Of a DNA stretch of 64,000 bases, positions 42,811 through 53,764 are shown piece by piece. A program made the position numbers and the translations under genes. The stretch comes from Isochrysis galbana (Eukaryota; Haptophyta; Isochrysidales; Isochrysidaceae). Below the pieces are notes generated by a model. The model saw only the letters and a program-made list of their open reading frames with translations, ran no database searches and was not told the origin of the DNA. Where the stretch lies: the NCBI GenBank assembly GCA_018136815.1, contig CM030937.1:2003387-2067386 (forward strand), in the 5' to 3' direction. The first letter of the stretch is position 1, and each line of letters begins with the position of its first letter.

Positions 42811-43799
42811 ATCATTATAATTAGAAGTAGTATGTAATTTTAATCAGAATACGCAATAGTTAGGCAGTATGTATGTAGTATATACTAGTAGTATGTATCG
42901 TCCAACCTTTTCGTCATTTACGGTTTATTTTTATATGGATAGGGATAGATGATAGACTGAGCTGCTATTGATTGATGTTTATTGATGTGGTTTTTTTTCA
43001 CCGCGCAGCGCGCGATGCTGAAAATACAAGAAATTTTTTCGAAACTTTGGGGAAATTTGGGGGCTCGCCGTGGGATTTTTGAAAAACTTTTGCGAGAAAT
43101 TTGGGGAGGGATTTCGCAAAACTCTTACCAGGCCCTAGAAGTATCGAGAAGCGAAAGGGGTGGCGGTCTAGGCCGCCGAGGAATCGAGAAGTCAACGAAG
43201 CATATGGCGGCGGCCTCGCCCATTCCCTAACGGCGGTTGCGGCCGAGGACGACGAGACGACGAAGGTAGGCGCGGTGGGCGTCGGGAATCTCCGGCTCGC
43301 CCTCGCAAAGAAAGCGGATGAACGGTTGACAGTAGTACGGCGAATGGGCTCCATCGCCCGTCCCATATCGCCAATTATCCGGATGGTCGGGACGAGCCGT
43401 ATCGTGATCGGGAGGAGCGGGGCGGAAGGCACAATAGGCACAGCCGGTGGCTGTGGTCCATACACCGCCCACAGACGTCGGGCGCTGCGTGCGAGGCACC
43501 TTCATAGATGCGTCGGTCGGACGGGCCCTGGCGAATGAAGCAGCCAGGTCAGCATGCCCACAGTAGCGTGACATCGGGTCGAAATTAACCTTGGCGTTAC
43601 GCCAAGATTCCAAATCCCATTCGGCACCCTCGGGATGGCCGAGGTTGTCCGCAGGCGCCGCGCAGCGGCGGCTCTTTTGCGATGGCGGTGCGTCGAGAGG
43701 TGGGAGTCCACCCTCCAACTTGGGAGGCGGCTCCCTGGTGTGGTCCCCTGGTGGGACTGAGGACTGATCTCCATTGCGATTATTTCGTTATTTCGAGCA
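42811..43799 (-). other. Unassigned region with a 163-codon Cys/His-containing frame
   Basis: Minus-strand frame 43718-43227 contains CAYC, several DH/HP pairs and YYCQPFIRFLCEGEPEIPDAHRAYL. The C-x-x-C...H...C spacing could be a zinc-binding module of a mobile-element protein or an exon of an unknown gene. No family recognised. 42811-43180 is AT-rich with nothing identified. Confidence 0.3.
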
Positions 43800-44781
43800 T
43801 CGGACCCCTGGCGATATTCGGACAGACAGACCCGGTTCTTGCACCCTAAAGAAAAAGAAGCAAAAAGAAAAAGGGTGCTACGCACGGGACTTCCTCTGGG
43901 CGGTAAACAAGCCCCTCCGGTCGTGATTATTCAAATTTTTCATCGCCTGCGCCTGCGGCGCGTATTACTGCGCTAGGCTTATAGCATGCTTTTTTTGAGC
44001 CACCGTACAAAAGTCAAAAACAGCTGTATGTTGAAGCACCTGTGTGGTCTCGGCGTCTCGGCGCTTTGGCCCGGGGCAGAGTAAAGTAAGGAATTCACGT
44101 GAAGCAAGGGCGGCGGGGAGCAGCAGACGGAGCCGTTCACTCAATGGATAGAGTAGTTTACATAAAGTAAAAGTAGCTTGAGCAGAGAAATGAAACAGAC
44201 AGTTGGGCGCGACGCGAGTAGATCTCCCCCAGGGGGATGTGCTCCGGTCAAAATGCCTCTCCGCGCCGGCGGGGGGAAGGGGAGGGCGAGGGGGGGCAAG
44301 GGCCATCAAGGGAGATGCGGCGCAGCCCGAGCGGATCTCCCTCCCCTGAGCACCCTGAGTCTCGTAAGAGAAATCGAGGTTTGGAGGAAGAAAGAGAGAA
44401 GAGGAGAGAGGAGGAGGGACGGAGCCGCGCCCCCCTCCCCCTCCCCGCGCGGGGCGTGAGGTCGAATTAATCTCTGGGTGGGGGGCGCCGCGGGCGGCAG
44501 AGAGGAGAGAGTAGGCCGAGCTCGCCGCCGCCGTCCCAGGGCCGACCACCCCCCTTTCCTTTACGTCACCATCACGCCTCTCCCCTTTCTCAGTGGGGTC
44601 GTCCAACCCGCCTTTTCCCCCTCCCAGCGGCGGCCGTCCTCCTCTCTTCTTCCCCCTTCCTCTCGCCCTTTCTATTCTCTCTCCCGCCCTCCACCCTTCC
44701 ATTCCCCCGCGCCCCCCCCCTCCCCCCCTCACGTCCCACTCTCTTGATTCTCCCCTCTCAACTCCACTTCACTCTCCAAAG
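43800..44781. other. Intergenic, GC-rich; CT-rich FCP leader
   Basis: 44107-44141 shares a GGAGCCGTTCA motif with 36328-36352. The 200 bases before the FCP start are strongly pyrimidine-rich on the coding strand. Confidence 0.55.
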
Positions 44782-45384
44782 ATGCTCTCTGTGGTTGCCC
44801 TCGCCCTCCTCGACTCCGTGCAGGCCTTCTCGGCGCCGGCGCGCGTCGCCGCCCCGGCCTCGCGCTCGGCCGTCGCCAAGATGTCCTTCGAGAACGAGCT
44901 CGGCGTCATCGAGCCCACCGGCTTCTTCGACCCCCTTGGCCTCTCGGCGAAGATTGATGAGGAGACCTTCGCGCAGTACCGCACCGCTGAGCTCAAGCAC
45001 GGACGCGTCGCGCAGCTGTGCGTTGTCGGCTACGTCGTCCCCGAGTTCTACCGCTTCCCGGGCGAGATCGCCCCCGGCCTCAAGTTCGCCGACATCCCCA
45101 ACGGTGTTGCTGCTATTGATGCCATCCCGTCGCTCGGCTGGCTGCAGATGATCTTCCTCATTGGCGCCGTTGACTACTGGGGCGTCCTCGGCAACTTCGA
45201 TGCCGGCAAGCCCGAGCTCGAGCCCGAGGAGCTCGAGCGCCGCCAGCTCTGCGAGCTCCAGCACGGCCGCCTCGCCATGCTCGCCTCGCTCGAGCTCCTC
45301 CGCCACGACTCGCAGAACCTTGTCGTGCCGGGCTTTGACGGCCTTGACAACCTCATCACTGGCTTCCCCTTCCTCTACAACTAA
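44782..45384 (+). CDS. Fucoxanthin-chlorophyll a/c-binding protein (light harvesting)
   Basis: An intronless gene of 200 residues; the start at 44782 (CCAAAGATGC) is set by the signal peptide MLSVVALALLDSVQAF, with the A15-F16 junction typical of secondary red plastids. LHC signatures: GFFDPLGLS (47-55), helix B R-T-A-E-L-K-H-G-R (67-75) and helix C/A E-L-Q-H-G-R-L-A-M-L (158-167), whose Glu and His/Arg residues bind chlorophyll and form the interhelix ion pair. It inserts in thylakoids, binding chlorophyll a/c and fucoxanthin. Codons end almost always in C or G, stronger than in neighbours, as expected for high expression. Length matches short FCPs. Confidence 0.95.
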   Translation: MLSVVALALLDSVQAFSAPARVAAPASRSAVAKMSFENELGVIEPTGFFDPLGLSAKIDEETFAQYRTAELKHGRVAQLCVVGYVVPEFYRFPGEIAPGLKFADIPNGVAAIDAIPSLGWLQMIFLIGAVDYWGVLGNFDAGKPELEPEELERRQLCELQHGRLAMLASLELLRHDSQNLVVPGFDGLDNLITGFPFLYN

Positions 45385-46381
45385 GTTGATTTGCCCGGGG
45401 CCTAGCGCCTCCTCTGCCGCCTGATGCACACCAGCCTTTCATCACGTTGCCGATCTCAGATGGACGGCGCTTCATGGGGTGTAGATGAGCTTCCTTGATG
45501 CAACAAAGTGCCTGATTGGAGCCATTATGTCGCCGCTCATGACTGTCGTGCAGATTTCGTTTCTGACTGTTGGTATCACGGCAGAGCGAATCATCTGCTT
45601 CATGTCCTCCGTCGCAAGGCATGGAACTCAAAAGAGACCGTTGGTGTTATTTGAGATGTTTAGTTTGCTGAGGTGGCTATGAGGGAATATTTAGGACTTG
45701 CTATCATGCTACTTGATGCGAGGCAAGACCGGTCGCCTAAGGGTGATTGTTAACTGTTTACTGCCGGAGCATGCATGCAATTGGATGCTTCCGACTCGTC
45801 CCTGCTCACCAACGCCTTGAGGGGTGCCCATGAGGTGCTTGGGGAGCCTCAGGGACATCCTTCCCCACACTCCCACCCATTTACTACACAAGAGGTCGAG
45901 ATTGTAGTATGGAATTATGGAGAAAATAGGCCCAGGGGCGAGGCAGCCATTTGGATGCTTCAGTTTACCAAATAATCCATGTGTGCATGTTAGAAAGAGG
46001 TGTGCTCGGGAGGGGCGAGGGAAGGGCGGCGCGGCGCAACGGAGTGGGACTGGGAGGGAGAAGGGGGGGGGGGGGGGGGGATCGGAAAAAATTTGGTCAT
46101 CTCTTTCTTTGCGGAAAGCGTCGCTTATATCGTTGAACATGTCTTCCTCTCTTCTCTCACCTCAAAAAACGAAACTTCGAAGCATCCATTTGCATACTGC
46201 GCTCCCGGCAGTAAAAAGTTAATAAATAATAATAAACATCTGAAGATTGCCGGACTACGCACCTGCTAGTTAAAGAATCTCCCACTACACTGACACCGCC
46301 CTTGACTTCCCTCCCTCCACCTCGTCCCCTGCCCCTGCCCGCCTTCATTCCTTGTCCATGTTCTCCGTCCGGCACTGGGAT
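45385..46381. other. 3' flank of FCP and intergenic DNA
   Basis: A G-run at 46063-46080. ACATCTGAAGATT at 46238 repeats the end motif of the dispersed repeat seen at 7100, 22905 and 58080. No gene recognised. Confidence 0.5.
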
Positions 46382-46382
46382 T

Positions 46383-46760
46383 AACTATCGTTAAAACGAT
46401 AGGGTCATGGAGCGCGCGCCGCCCCCCTCCTCCCTCCCCGCCGACCGATCAGGACATGGCAGACGCCATACAGCCGCACCGACCTCCTGCAGAGACCACG
46501 CCTACCCAGGTACACGAGAGCCACGACGCGTTACGCGCCTGGAGCACCACACACCACACAGTCCACACCATTCCAGACGCCGCTTCCGCTTCCCCTTGGG
46601 GGCCGGCTCGCCGCTAAACTGCTCCGCGTTCTCCCCCCCAGCGCGCGGAGCCCTCTCCCGACGGGTGAAGGTGCCCCGGCGACCGCAACCCCCCTCCAAA
46701 ATCTCGGTGGGAGGGCCCAAAACCTCAGAACCCCTTTTACGAGGAAATCGCCGCTGATAT
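46383..46760 (+). mobile_element. MERAP-type element start, strongly diverged body
   Basis: CTATCG-ttaaaa-CGATAG (a perfect 6-bp stem whose sequence differs from other copies) precedes GGTC and ATGGAGCGCGCGCC at 46407. The frame MERAPPPSSLPADRSGH runs 116 codons without resembling full ORF1 further on. The end is undefined. Lies 145 bp before the glycosyltransferase start. Confidence 0.6.
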
Positions 46761-46904
46761 TTGAATTTCGCTAAAAATTTCTCATAAAAAATCGTCTTCG
46801 TCTTGTGTGGGGGGGTAACACTCACTCTCACTCCCCTGCTACTTTACTCTCTACTCTCTGTAGACTAAGAGTAGAGTAGTCGTACTTCAGCCGGCGGGCG
46901 GCGG

Positions 46905-49047
46905 ATGCGATCGTCGGCGGCTCTGTTGCTGTGCGTGGCGGCGGCGGCGCTCGTGCTGCTGTACGTGAGCTTCAGCAAGGCTCTTGCGGTGTCAGAGGGG
47001 CAGAGCGATTCGTCGCTATTGCTTGGGAGGCGGGCCAGCCAGCCTAGCGCGCTGCTGCTCGCAGAGCGCCGGGCGGAGGCGGCAGAGGCACGAGCGGCCG
47101 CCGCAGAGGAGAGGGCCTCTGCTGCAGAGGCGAAGGCAGCGAGGGCGGCGCAGGCGGCGCGGGAGAGTGGGCTGGCGGGGGCGGCTGCTGTGGATAGGGC
47201 TGCCACGGCAGGCTGCCAGTTTGCGCGCCTTGCTAACGACTTGGGAGAGCAGCCCGAGCAGAGCGAGACCAACCGCAAGCTGCGCACTGCATACGAACGG
47301 GTTGCCAACGAGCGGAAGGAGGTGATGCTTGCGCTGACCAATGACGTTATGATGTGCACGAATAGGAAGACGTGCTGGTGGAATGGGGGCAACATCCTGG
47401 AGACGTTCCTGGAACAGGCGCGCCGAGTCCGCCTGACCAACTACGTTATTGTCACACTCGATGATGAGACGGAGACCTTCTGCAGGAACTTTGGTGGGGT
47501 GCCCTCGCTACGGCTTGAGTTGCCTGTGCCGACTGCGCAGCAAAATTCGCGTGGGGCCAACATGATCTCTACCCTCAAATACGGCCTTCTCAAGCAGGTG
47601 TGACATGCATTTTACAGCCGCGGGCACCAGACGTTGATGTCGCTATTGGCCACACATAGGGCGTGAACGAATGTGGGAACGATATTGCGCTCCAACCCAG
47701 CACACCTCAAGCCCCGTGTGACCCTTCCGGCAGTCGCTCCTCATGGGATTTTCTATCCTAGTAGTCGATCTTGACCTCGTCTTCTTGAAAAACCCTTTCG
47801 ATCACTTGTATCGAGACGCCGGTGCGTCCCGCCACCTGAGCTGGCTCGTGTCTTGGGGTCTTTGGTTTACTCCTCAATGAATGCACACCGAGCCTTGAGC
47901 CGCCGAGAATCACAATCTGTTGAGGCCGTGTCACTCACCGCGAACATTGCCCACCCCTCTTTTCTTTCTAGACATCGAGGCATCCACCGATGGCTTCACT
48001 CACAGTTGGGCCCAAGGACAACTCGCCTCTGTGCACGAGCCGCGGATGGGTTGGGGTGCCGGAGGCTTGTACGTGCAGCACTTCACTCTGAACGTGGGCT
48101 GCGCGTTCTTTCGGCCGACACCCCGCGCCGTAGCTTTGTTGGAGCGAGTCGCCAACCGGCTCTCCCAAGCCGCTGCGTGGGATCAAGAGGTGCGGCGCGA
48201 GATGCATGTTCAATGCCATGAAGCCACCACTCAAGCTGCACCAAAGCAAGCAAGGCTGCTCCATCGCACTTGCCGAGTGTTCTTTCAGCACACAGCATGT
48301 GGCAAGACGTGAGCGATCTGCCCGGAAGAACGAGTCGTGACTGCGCACCGCATGACCAAGTTTCGTTGACTTGCCCGTAAGAGTGGTTCATTCGTTCGCC
48401 GTGTGACCAAATTTCATATATGCGCCTGCCCGTAACAACGGGTCGTGGTCTACGCGCCAATACCGCCACTCTTGTTGGGCCAATCGAGCTGCCGTCAACG
48501 GGCTGCCGGCAGTGTGGGTAACAGCTCAGACGCTCAACATCGCACGTCTAAGACCACCGTACTAGCCCACCACCTGCCTGATATTGCCATCAGGTTTTCA
48601 ACCGTGAGGCCTTCCTCCTCTCACATGGCGGCTACAATGGCAGTGGTGTTGTTGTTCGTGTGATGCAGTACAACCAGTTCATGAACTCGAAGGTTTTCTT
48701 TTTCTCCGAGCGCCAGAAGTACTTCCCCGGAAAGGCTACGTCCCACGACGACATGCCCGTCATGATCCACATGAACTACCATCCAGATAGTACGTGCCTA
48801 GCCACTACCGACCATGAAGCCCTCGGGCAATCCTCCACGCAAGTCCTCGCTGCACTTCACATTTAGTGAATTTATACCTCGGCTTAGTTCCGTACGTCAC
48901 CTCCCACAGTGCGCGCACGGTAATATGGCGCGCTCATAACGAAGCGCCTTCCTTGCTGTCGTAGAGCATAAACGGATGTTGTGTGTTATCGAACGCTACG
49001 TCAACGGCAACGTGGGTGCGTGTGATGCGCTGCCAGCAGGCGGATGA
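46905..49047 (+). CDS. GT77-type nucleotide-sugar glycosyltransferase, type II Golgi membrane protein
   Basis: Five exons: 46905-47597, 47734-47821, 47972-48189, 48594-48789 and 48965-49047; 425 residues, all phases consistent. Residues about 4-25 form a signal anchor (SAALLLCVAAAALVLLYV), followed by an Ala/Glu/Arg coiled-coil stem (58-100). The catalytic domain of the Nucleotid_trans family follows: NYVIVTLDDETETFC, a metal-binding V-D-L-D-L-V-F (DxD at 243-245), and the closing NYHPDKHKRM, recognised from plant and algal extensin arabinosyl- and xylosyltransferases. Exon junctions (YRDA to DIEASTDGF; YHPD to KHKRML) fall inside conserved motifs, which confirms them. It probably adds pentose or galactose to wall or scale glycoproteins; the acceptor is unknown. 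Confidence 0.9.
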
Positions 49048-49301
49048 AGCGCCACTCGACACGTCATTGAGGCATGCCGCTCATAGTCTGTGTGCGAGGT
49101 CGAGTGAATGTGCATCGACAGGAGAAGCAAGATGCAAGAAGCACCAGAGCACGAACGATCAAGACTATGAGTTTGATGTTGATGAAGATTTCTTTGTTTA
49201 TCCTTGGTGTCTTTTGTCTTTCGCCCTCCCTGTTGTGCTTGTACTTCCGCTTGTTTCTTGTGTGGACGATGTATAATTTTTCTTTTTGCATATTCAAGAG
49301 A
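49048..49301. other. 3' flank of the glycosyltransferase gene
   Basis: AT-rich; nothing else recognised. Confidence 0.5.
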
Positions 49302-49480
49302 ACTTTATAGTTGGTTGCAATGGAGGGCGACGACACGGCTCTTCTCTCCTAAGGACCGCCCCCGCCCCCGGCCGACAACTAACTTCATAGTTGGTTGTGA
49401 TGGAGCGCGCCGGCGCGACTCTCCTCTCCACCGGGTCCCCCGCCGGCGCGACTCTCCACCAGCCACCATGGGCATAGATG
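49302..49480 (+). mobile_element. Two tandem MERA-type element starts
   Basis: A hairpin remnant AACT-ttat-AGTT then GGTTGCA and ATGGAGGGCG at about 49320, followed 75 bases later by CAACTAACTTCATAGTTGG (stem CTAACT/AGTTGG, one wobble, loop TCAT) and ATGGAGCGCGCC at 49399. The second matches the MERAA branch (CGCGACTCTCCTCTCC) for about 60 bases. This looks like tandem or template-switched 5' ends; no ORF follows. Confidence 0.65.
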
Positions 49481-49600
49481 GGGCAACACTGTTATGAGGT
49501 CTCAGTAACAGTAAAAGCTCCAAACTGCCAAATCACTGAAATCAGTTGTCAGTTGTCAGTTGCTACGACTAATGCCTTAACTCTTTACTGCCGAAGTATC

Positions 49601-51467
49601 ACCTACTTTTATAAGTGGGGGTCAATGGGGGCCTCGCGCCCCCCCCTCTCCATTGCGGACACCCCCCGGGGTTGGCCCGTACATTCAACCCCAGCCCCTG
49701 CCCTTTGGCAGGGGCAGGGCACTCATCATTCCTGCCCAGACCCTTCGTGGGCGCGGGCCGCGAGCTGCACTCCCACGCCCGCGCTGGGCCTGCCCTCGAG
49801 CTGACTCCCCCCCTGTCCCTGGTCGCCAGGCATACAGGGGACTTCTGGCGGCTCCCATGGCCAGCGAGGCGAGCGTGGGAGAGGCAGGGGGGGCCAGGGG
49901 CTGAGCCCCAGCCTCCACTGCCCCCTGAGCTGCCCTTGCTGGCCCCCTGGGAGCCCCCAAAGGACCCCTGAGAGCAGGCCAGGGCGCGCCGCATGGCGAC
50001 GCGCCGCAGGGACAACGATGGGTGAGAGTGGAGAGAGGGAGAGGGGGGTTTTGCACCCCCCCGATGGAGTGCAGTGAGAAACGGGCCCCGTTTGTGTTAG
50101 CAAACGGGTGAGGGGCGGCTGGCGACAGGAGGGAGACGAGAAGGGAGTGGCTCAATGGCGAGGAGAGTATCCCAGGTGGCGCAGGCTACTCGAGTCGCAG
50201 TCACTTATTTCTCGAGGACCGCTCACGGCGCGAGCTGGTAAGGGCCGTTCTTCTTGGTTTAGAGAGTTCCTCCCCCCCCCCCGGTGCTTTTTCCCGGAGA
50301 GTCGGCCGGCGTCGACCGGTCCGCCTCAATGGGTTTTCCCTCATTTTAACTTGTGGGGGGTTAGTAGGCCCTGGCCAAAATGTCCAGTTTTTCTTGCCCA
50401 AATGTCCACCGGAAATGTCTCAAAAATGTCCAATTTTGCACCCAAATGTCTCAAAAATGTCCGGTTGCGCAGTTCCGCACATGCGCTATAACACATACGT
50501 ATGTAAGTATTACGTATTATTCATACTAGTAGTAAGTAGTAAGTACTATATACGTATGAGTATGATCTATGATATGTGTATGTATACGTAAATGTAAATG
50601 CTATAAAAGATAAAAGATTCATATATATATATCCATATGCATATGCCATCTGGGATCTGACACACCGCTCACATAGTGCCACATCCTTCTCATTCTTGCG
50701 CGCATTGTTGTTGAAGCGCAGCATGATTGACGCCTGCAGTTGACAGTTGATCCGCTAGGGAGCTGACCCTATTTGGACCAAAAATAGAGTTCATAAGGGA
50801 GAACACACGCTCACATGCCGCCGAATTGCGAATTGGGACTGAGGCAAAAGGCCAGTCTCGCAGCGAGAGCCCAATGAGGAAACTTCTCATGATGAGTTGC
50901 CCACCACGCGAGCAAATTCTTTGTGAATTCCTCAACGTCCGCTTGGTTTCCTATGCGTATGCGTGATTCTTGGCATGCCACAAGATATACAGGTAGCTCT
51001 TCGATCAGACGATCGACGATACAGGAAATGTGAGAGAAGAGAGGCAAGGCTGCGAGCTTCATCACAAAACCTTGGTCCACGTTAGCATGTGCAAAGGAAA
51101 AAAAGGATGGATTGAAAGCGCCGACCGCCCTGTGTACTGATATTGACGTTCTACTGGTAAAACAGTTCCCGCGCGCATTTTCGCGCGCGCCACCCCCCAG
51201 GGGGCACCCAAATGTCCCGGGACATTTCGGGACATGTCCTTTTGACAAAACAGCCCCAAATGTCTTGTTGACTGTCCGGACATTTTGGCCAGGGCCTAGG
51301 GGTTAGAATGGGAGCCGGGGGTCTGCGAGGGGGGAGATGTGGAGGGGTGCATACATGTATGTGTCTGTGGCAGCAACATGCGCCGAGGCGTACGGGCAGG
51401 TGCGCTGAGGGTTGTCGTGTTGGTACCGGGCTAGTGAGAGTAGTGGTACTAACGCTCAGTTAGATTA
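49601..51467 (+). mobile_element. 930-bp hairpin-start element carrying a nested hAT
   Basis: Flanked by a 19-bp direct repeat TCTTTACTGCCGAAGTATC (49582-49600 and 51468-51486). Without the nested 934-bp hAT and its 8-bp duplication the element is 925 bp and closely matches 41131-42060 throughout, including ACCTACTTTTATAAGTGGGG at its start and GCTCAGTTAGATTA at its end. Confidence 0.9.
50365..51298 (-). mobile_element. hAT-superfamily DNA transposon remnant, 934 bp
   Basis: The ends are inverted repeats TAGGCCCTGGCCAAAATGTC and its complement, flanked by an 8-bp direct repeat GGGGTTAG (50357-50364 and 51299-51306), the hallmark of hAT. Subterminal AAATGTC(C/T) copies cluster at both ends, as transposase-binding sites do. 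The empty site is visible in the sister element at about 41890-41897. The minus strand holds a transposase C-terminal remnant in two frames: WATHHEKFPHWALAAR, then after a shift PIRNSAACERVFSLMNSIFG, the hAT dimerisation block. Most of the transposase is deleted, so the copy is non-autonomous. Confidence 0.92.
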
Positions 51468-51478
51468 TCTTTACTGCC

Positions 51479-51680
51479 GAAGTATCGATATCGATACTTC
51501 CCGAGCTGTTTTTTCTAATGTACTCGTGCTAGACCTAATAGTTGACCATGGGCTCTCGCAGGAGGCTGCAACAGGTGCCCGGATACCCTCCGGTAGCTCT
51601 CCCACCCATATTGTAGGTCATCTTGCCACCTTCAGGGAGGGGAAACCCCCTGAAAGGCGAAGTATCGATTTCGATACTTC
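51479..51680. repeat. Two 22-bp palindromes 158 bp apart
   Basis: 51479-51500 is a perfect palindrome built on GAAGTATCGAT; 51659-51680 is the same with a T-T at the centre. The left arm of the first lies inside the duplicated target of the element at 49601. Confidence 0.8.
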
Positions 51681-51719
51681 ACTTTATCCCATAAATTTCG
51701 ATTTTAATATATCATTTGG

Positions 51720-53632
51720 CCTTTTGCTTGTCTGGCTAAGGAGGGCAGGAGTAGCCGCCCCCCGCCCCCCCCCTCCTCCTCGCCCCCCCTCCCCCCGCCC
51801 GCTCAGCCCGACCCTCCTCCTAGCCGGTCTCTCGCGAGACTCGGTCGACCCCCAGGTGTGCCTCGGCCCTCGCATAATCACATCGCGTATGTACGCCTCC
51901 TCACATGGACAGGATTGGGCGCACGTCTGCACACATGCGGGCGCCTTGCTCCGCAGCGCGAACAGACGCATCGCACACCCCACCCGCACCCCCTGCCCGT
52001 GCCATTTGCCTAGAAGCCACAGTCTCCCGCCCCCTTCTCTCCAACTCCTGGCCGAAGCAGCGCGCGCGGCCTCCCCGGAACTAGCTTCTCCGCTAAAGAG
52101 GGAACTGGGGAAGGGGAAGGGGGTTGTTAGGGGTTAAGGCTGGGTAGTAGGGAGGTCCACGAGCACACTGCCTCATGTCGCGCACGTCAACTAACTTTAT
52201 AGTTGGTCGCCATGGAGCGCGCCGCCGCTCCCCACCTCTCCCTCGGGCCCCCCGCCGCGGGAGCCCCCACAGTACCCATGGAGCTGTCGCAGGCGAAGCG
52301 ACCGCGTCCGCCCGCAGAGGCCGAGCAGGTGAGCGCGACCCCGGTCGCGCCGCACGGCCCGTGGCCCCGGCCACACCAAGGAAGGCAGCCATGTTGGCCC
52401 ACCTCATGGTGGGTCACAAACTGTGACAAGCAACACATCAGCACCAGACAAGAAGGGACACCCATCCATCAGGCATGCCTTATGGCAGAGGCCTCTCCCA
52501 CCCTGGGGACGGCCGCGCTGCCTCGGCAGCGCGACCCGAGACCGGGTGGCCCTTATGGGCACAACACAAGCAACGGGATCAACACGCATCAGAAGACAGA
52601 CCCAGCAGCACAACAACTCACTCACAACCCCACCCAGCGAACAAGAACCATGATGCGCCCTTGGACGCATGCCATCCCTCTCTGCCAACCACACCCTCGG
52701 ACCAAGCCACAGCCTCACCACCCCCGCTTGTCCCTGCCGCTCAGGAGCCGCTCTCGGATGAAGAGCAAGGCAACTTCGAGTCAGACGCCACATTCGAACT
52801 ATCCTTCCACCAAGAGGGGGCCCTTGCAAAGCATACGCCTCCTCCTAAGAGATCGCGTGCACAGATGGCGAAAGACAGACTCTTCGCATACCCCGGTACG
52901 ACCACCCCCGACAGCCTAAAAGCGCTCTATATAATTGCATGGAAATACATTATAAAAGACTTCTATAGAGTAGACTACGAGGCTTACAATTTCCACTACA
53001 TACCAGTCCTTGAATCCACGCTAACGAGGTTTGCCACCCTAGTTCGAGGCAGTACCTTGCCGGATCCCCACAACTCCATGCGAACATATAAGGCCGCTCA
53101 GGGAAGAAAACCAAAGATCAAAAAAACGACGGAACTCAGCACCCCCATATTTATCGAAGACGAGAAAGGCAGGCTACAACTCAGCAAGGAATTCGGCCTC
53201 GTAGCGAAAGCTCTCGGTTTAGCCGAGGAGAGACTCGCATGATGCGACGCGTCACCCCGCTCAGACCGATATTTCGGATGGGCGGCCGATCATAACTATG
53301 GACACACTGAGTGAACGCCCGTGCGCATTAGTACGACGACACCCTGCAACACTTTTTGTATAGACAGGTCACTCAACAGAACAGGAGGAAGGAGAGAACC
53401 TATTGTTGGGGACAGGTGCACCCCGCTTACCTCGAACCCCCCGCACGACCCGGGCCCCTAAGTAGAGCACGAGGGGAGTTGCCGCAAGGCAGGGAGTGGG
53501 GGAGTGGGAAGAGAAAGGGCGTGGCTTCGTGAGCGTCTTCCAGTGCCACGAGTGTGGCGAGAATATTTAAAAAAAAATTTTTATGTCGCGCACGTAGCGG
53601 AGATTTTTAAGAAGATTTTTTTTTCATATGCC
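51720..53632 (+). mobile_element. 3' part of a non-LTR element, interrupted by a MERAA element
   Basis: 52010-52187 joined to 53596-53632 matches the 3' non-coding region of the element at 27819-28997 (sense orientation), including GAAGCAGCGCGCGCGGCCTC, GGGTAGTAGGGAGGT and a terminal GATTTTTAAGAAGA plus T-run. An internal part between CTAGAAGCCAC and AGTCTCCCGCC present in the other copy is missing. The left end is not defined; 51720-52010 is C-rich without homology that I can see. Confidence 0.7.
52188..53582 (+). mobile_element. Internally deleted MERAA element with fused ORF1/ORF2 sequence
   Basis: Flanked by a 13-bp direct repeat ATGTCGCGCACGT (52175-52187 and 53583-53595), inserted into the 3' end of another element. 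The 5' end is CAACTAACTTTATAGTTGG (stem CTAACT/AGTTGG, loop TTAT) and ATGGAGCGCGCC at 52212. ORF1 reads MERAAAPHLSLGPPAAGA. After a frameshift near 52560-52640 the frame continues through DEEQGNFESDATFELSFHQEGAL, matching the MERAA ORF1. It then goes directly into LKALYIIAWKYIIKDFYRVDY, matching the ORF2 end of the 28282 copy, to a stop at 53242. The whole RT is deleted. The 3' end is AATATTTAAAAAAAAATTTTT. Confidence 0.85.
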
Positions 53633-53764
53633 AAAAAACAGAGCTTGGGGTTGACCGATAGGCCCCATGGAGGGGAATTGGTGCCTGAGAGGGTGGACGC
53701 GAGGCACCCCCCCATGCTGAACTAAGTATAAACTTAGTTGACGTCCCCTCGTGCTCTACTTAGG
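53457..53764. repeat. 21-bp inverted repeat pair enclosing a reversed element start
   Basis: CCTAAGTAGAGCACGAGGGG at 53457 recurs inverted, ending at 53764. Inside, on the minus strand from 53741, CAACTAAGTTTATACTTAG pairs perfectly as CTAAG/CTTAG and is followed by ATGGGGGGGTGCC, another hairpin-start element end. The arrangement crosses the 3' end of the plus-strand element, so it may be an inversion or twin-priming scar. Confidence 0.55.
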
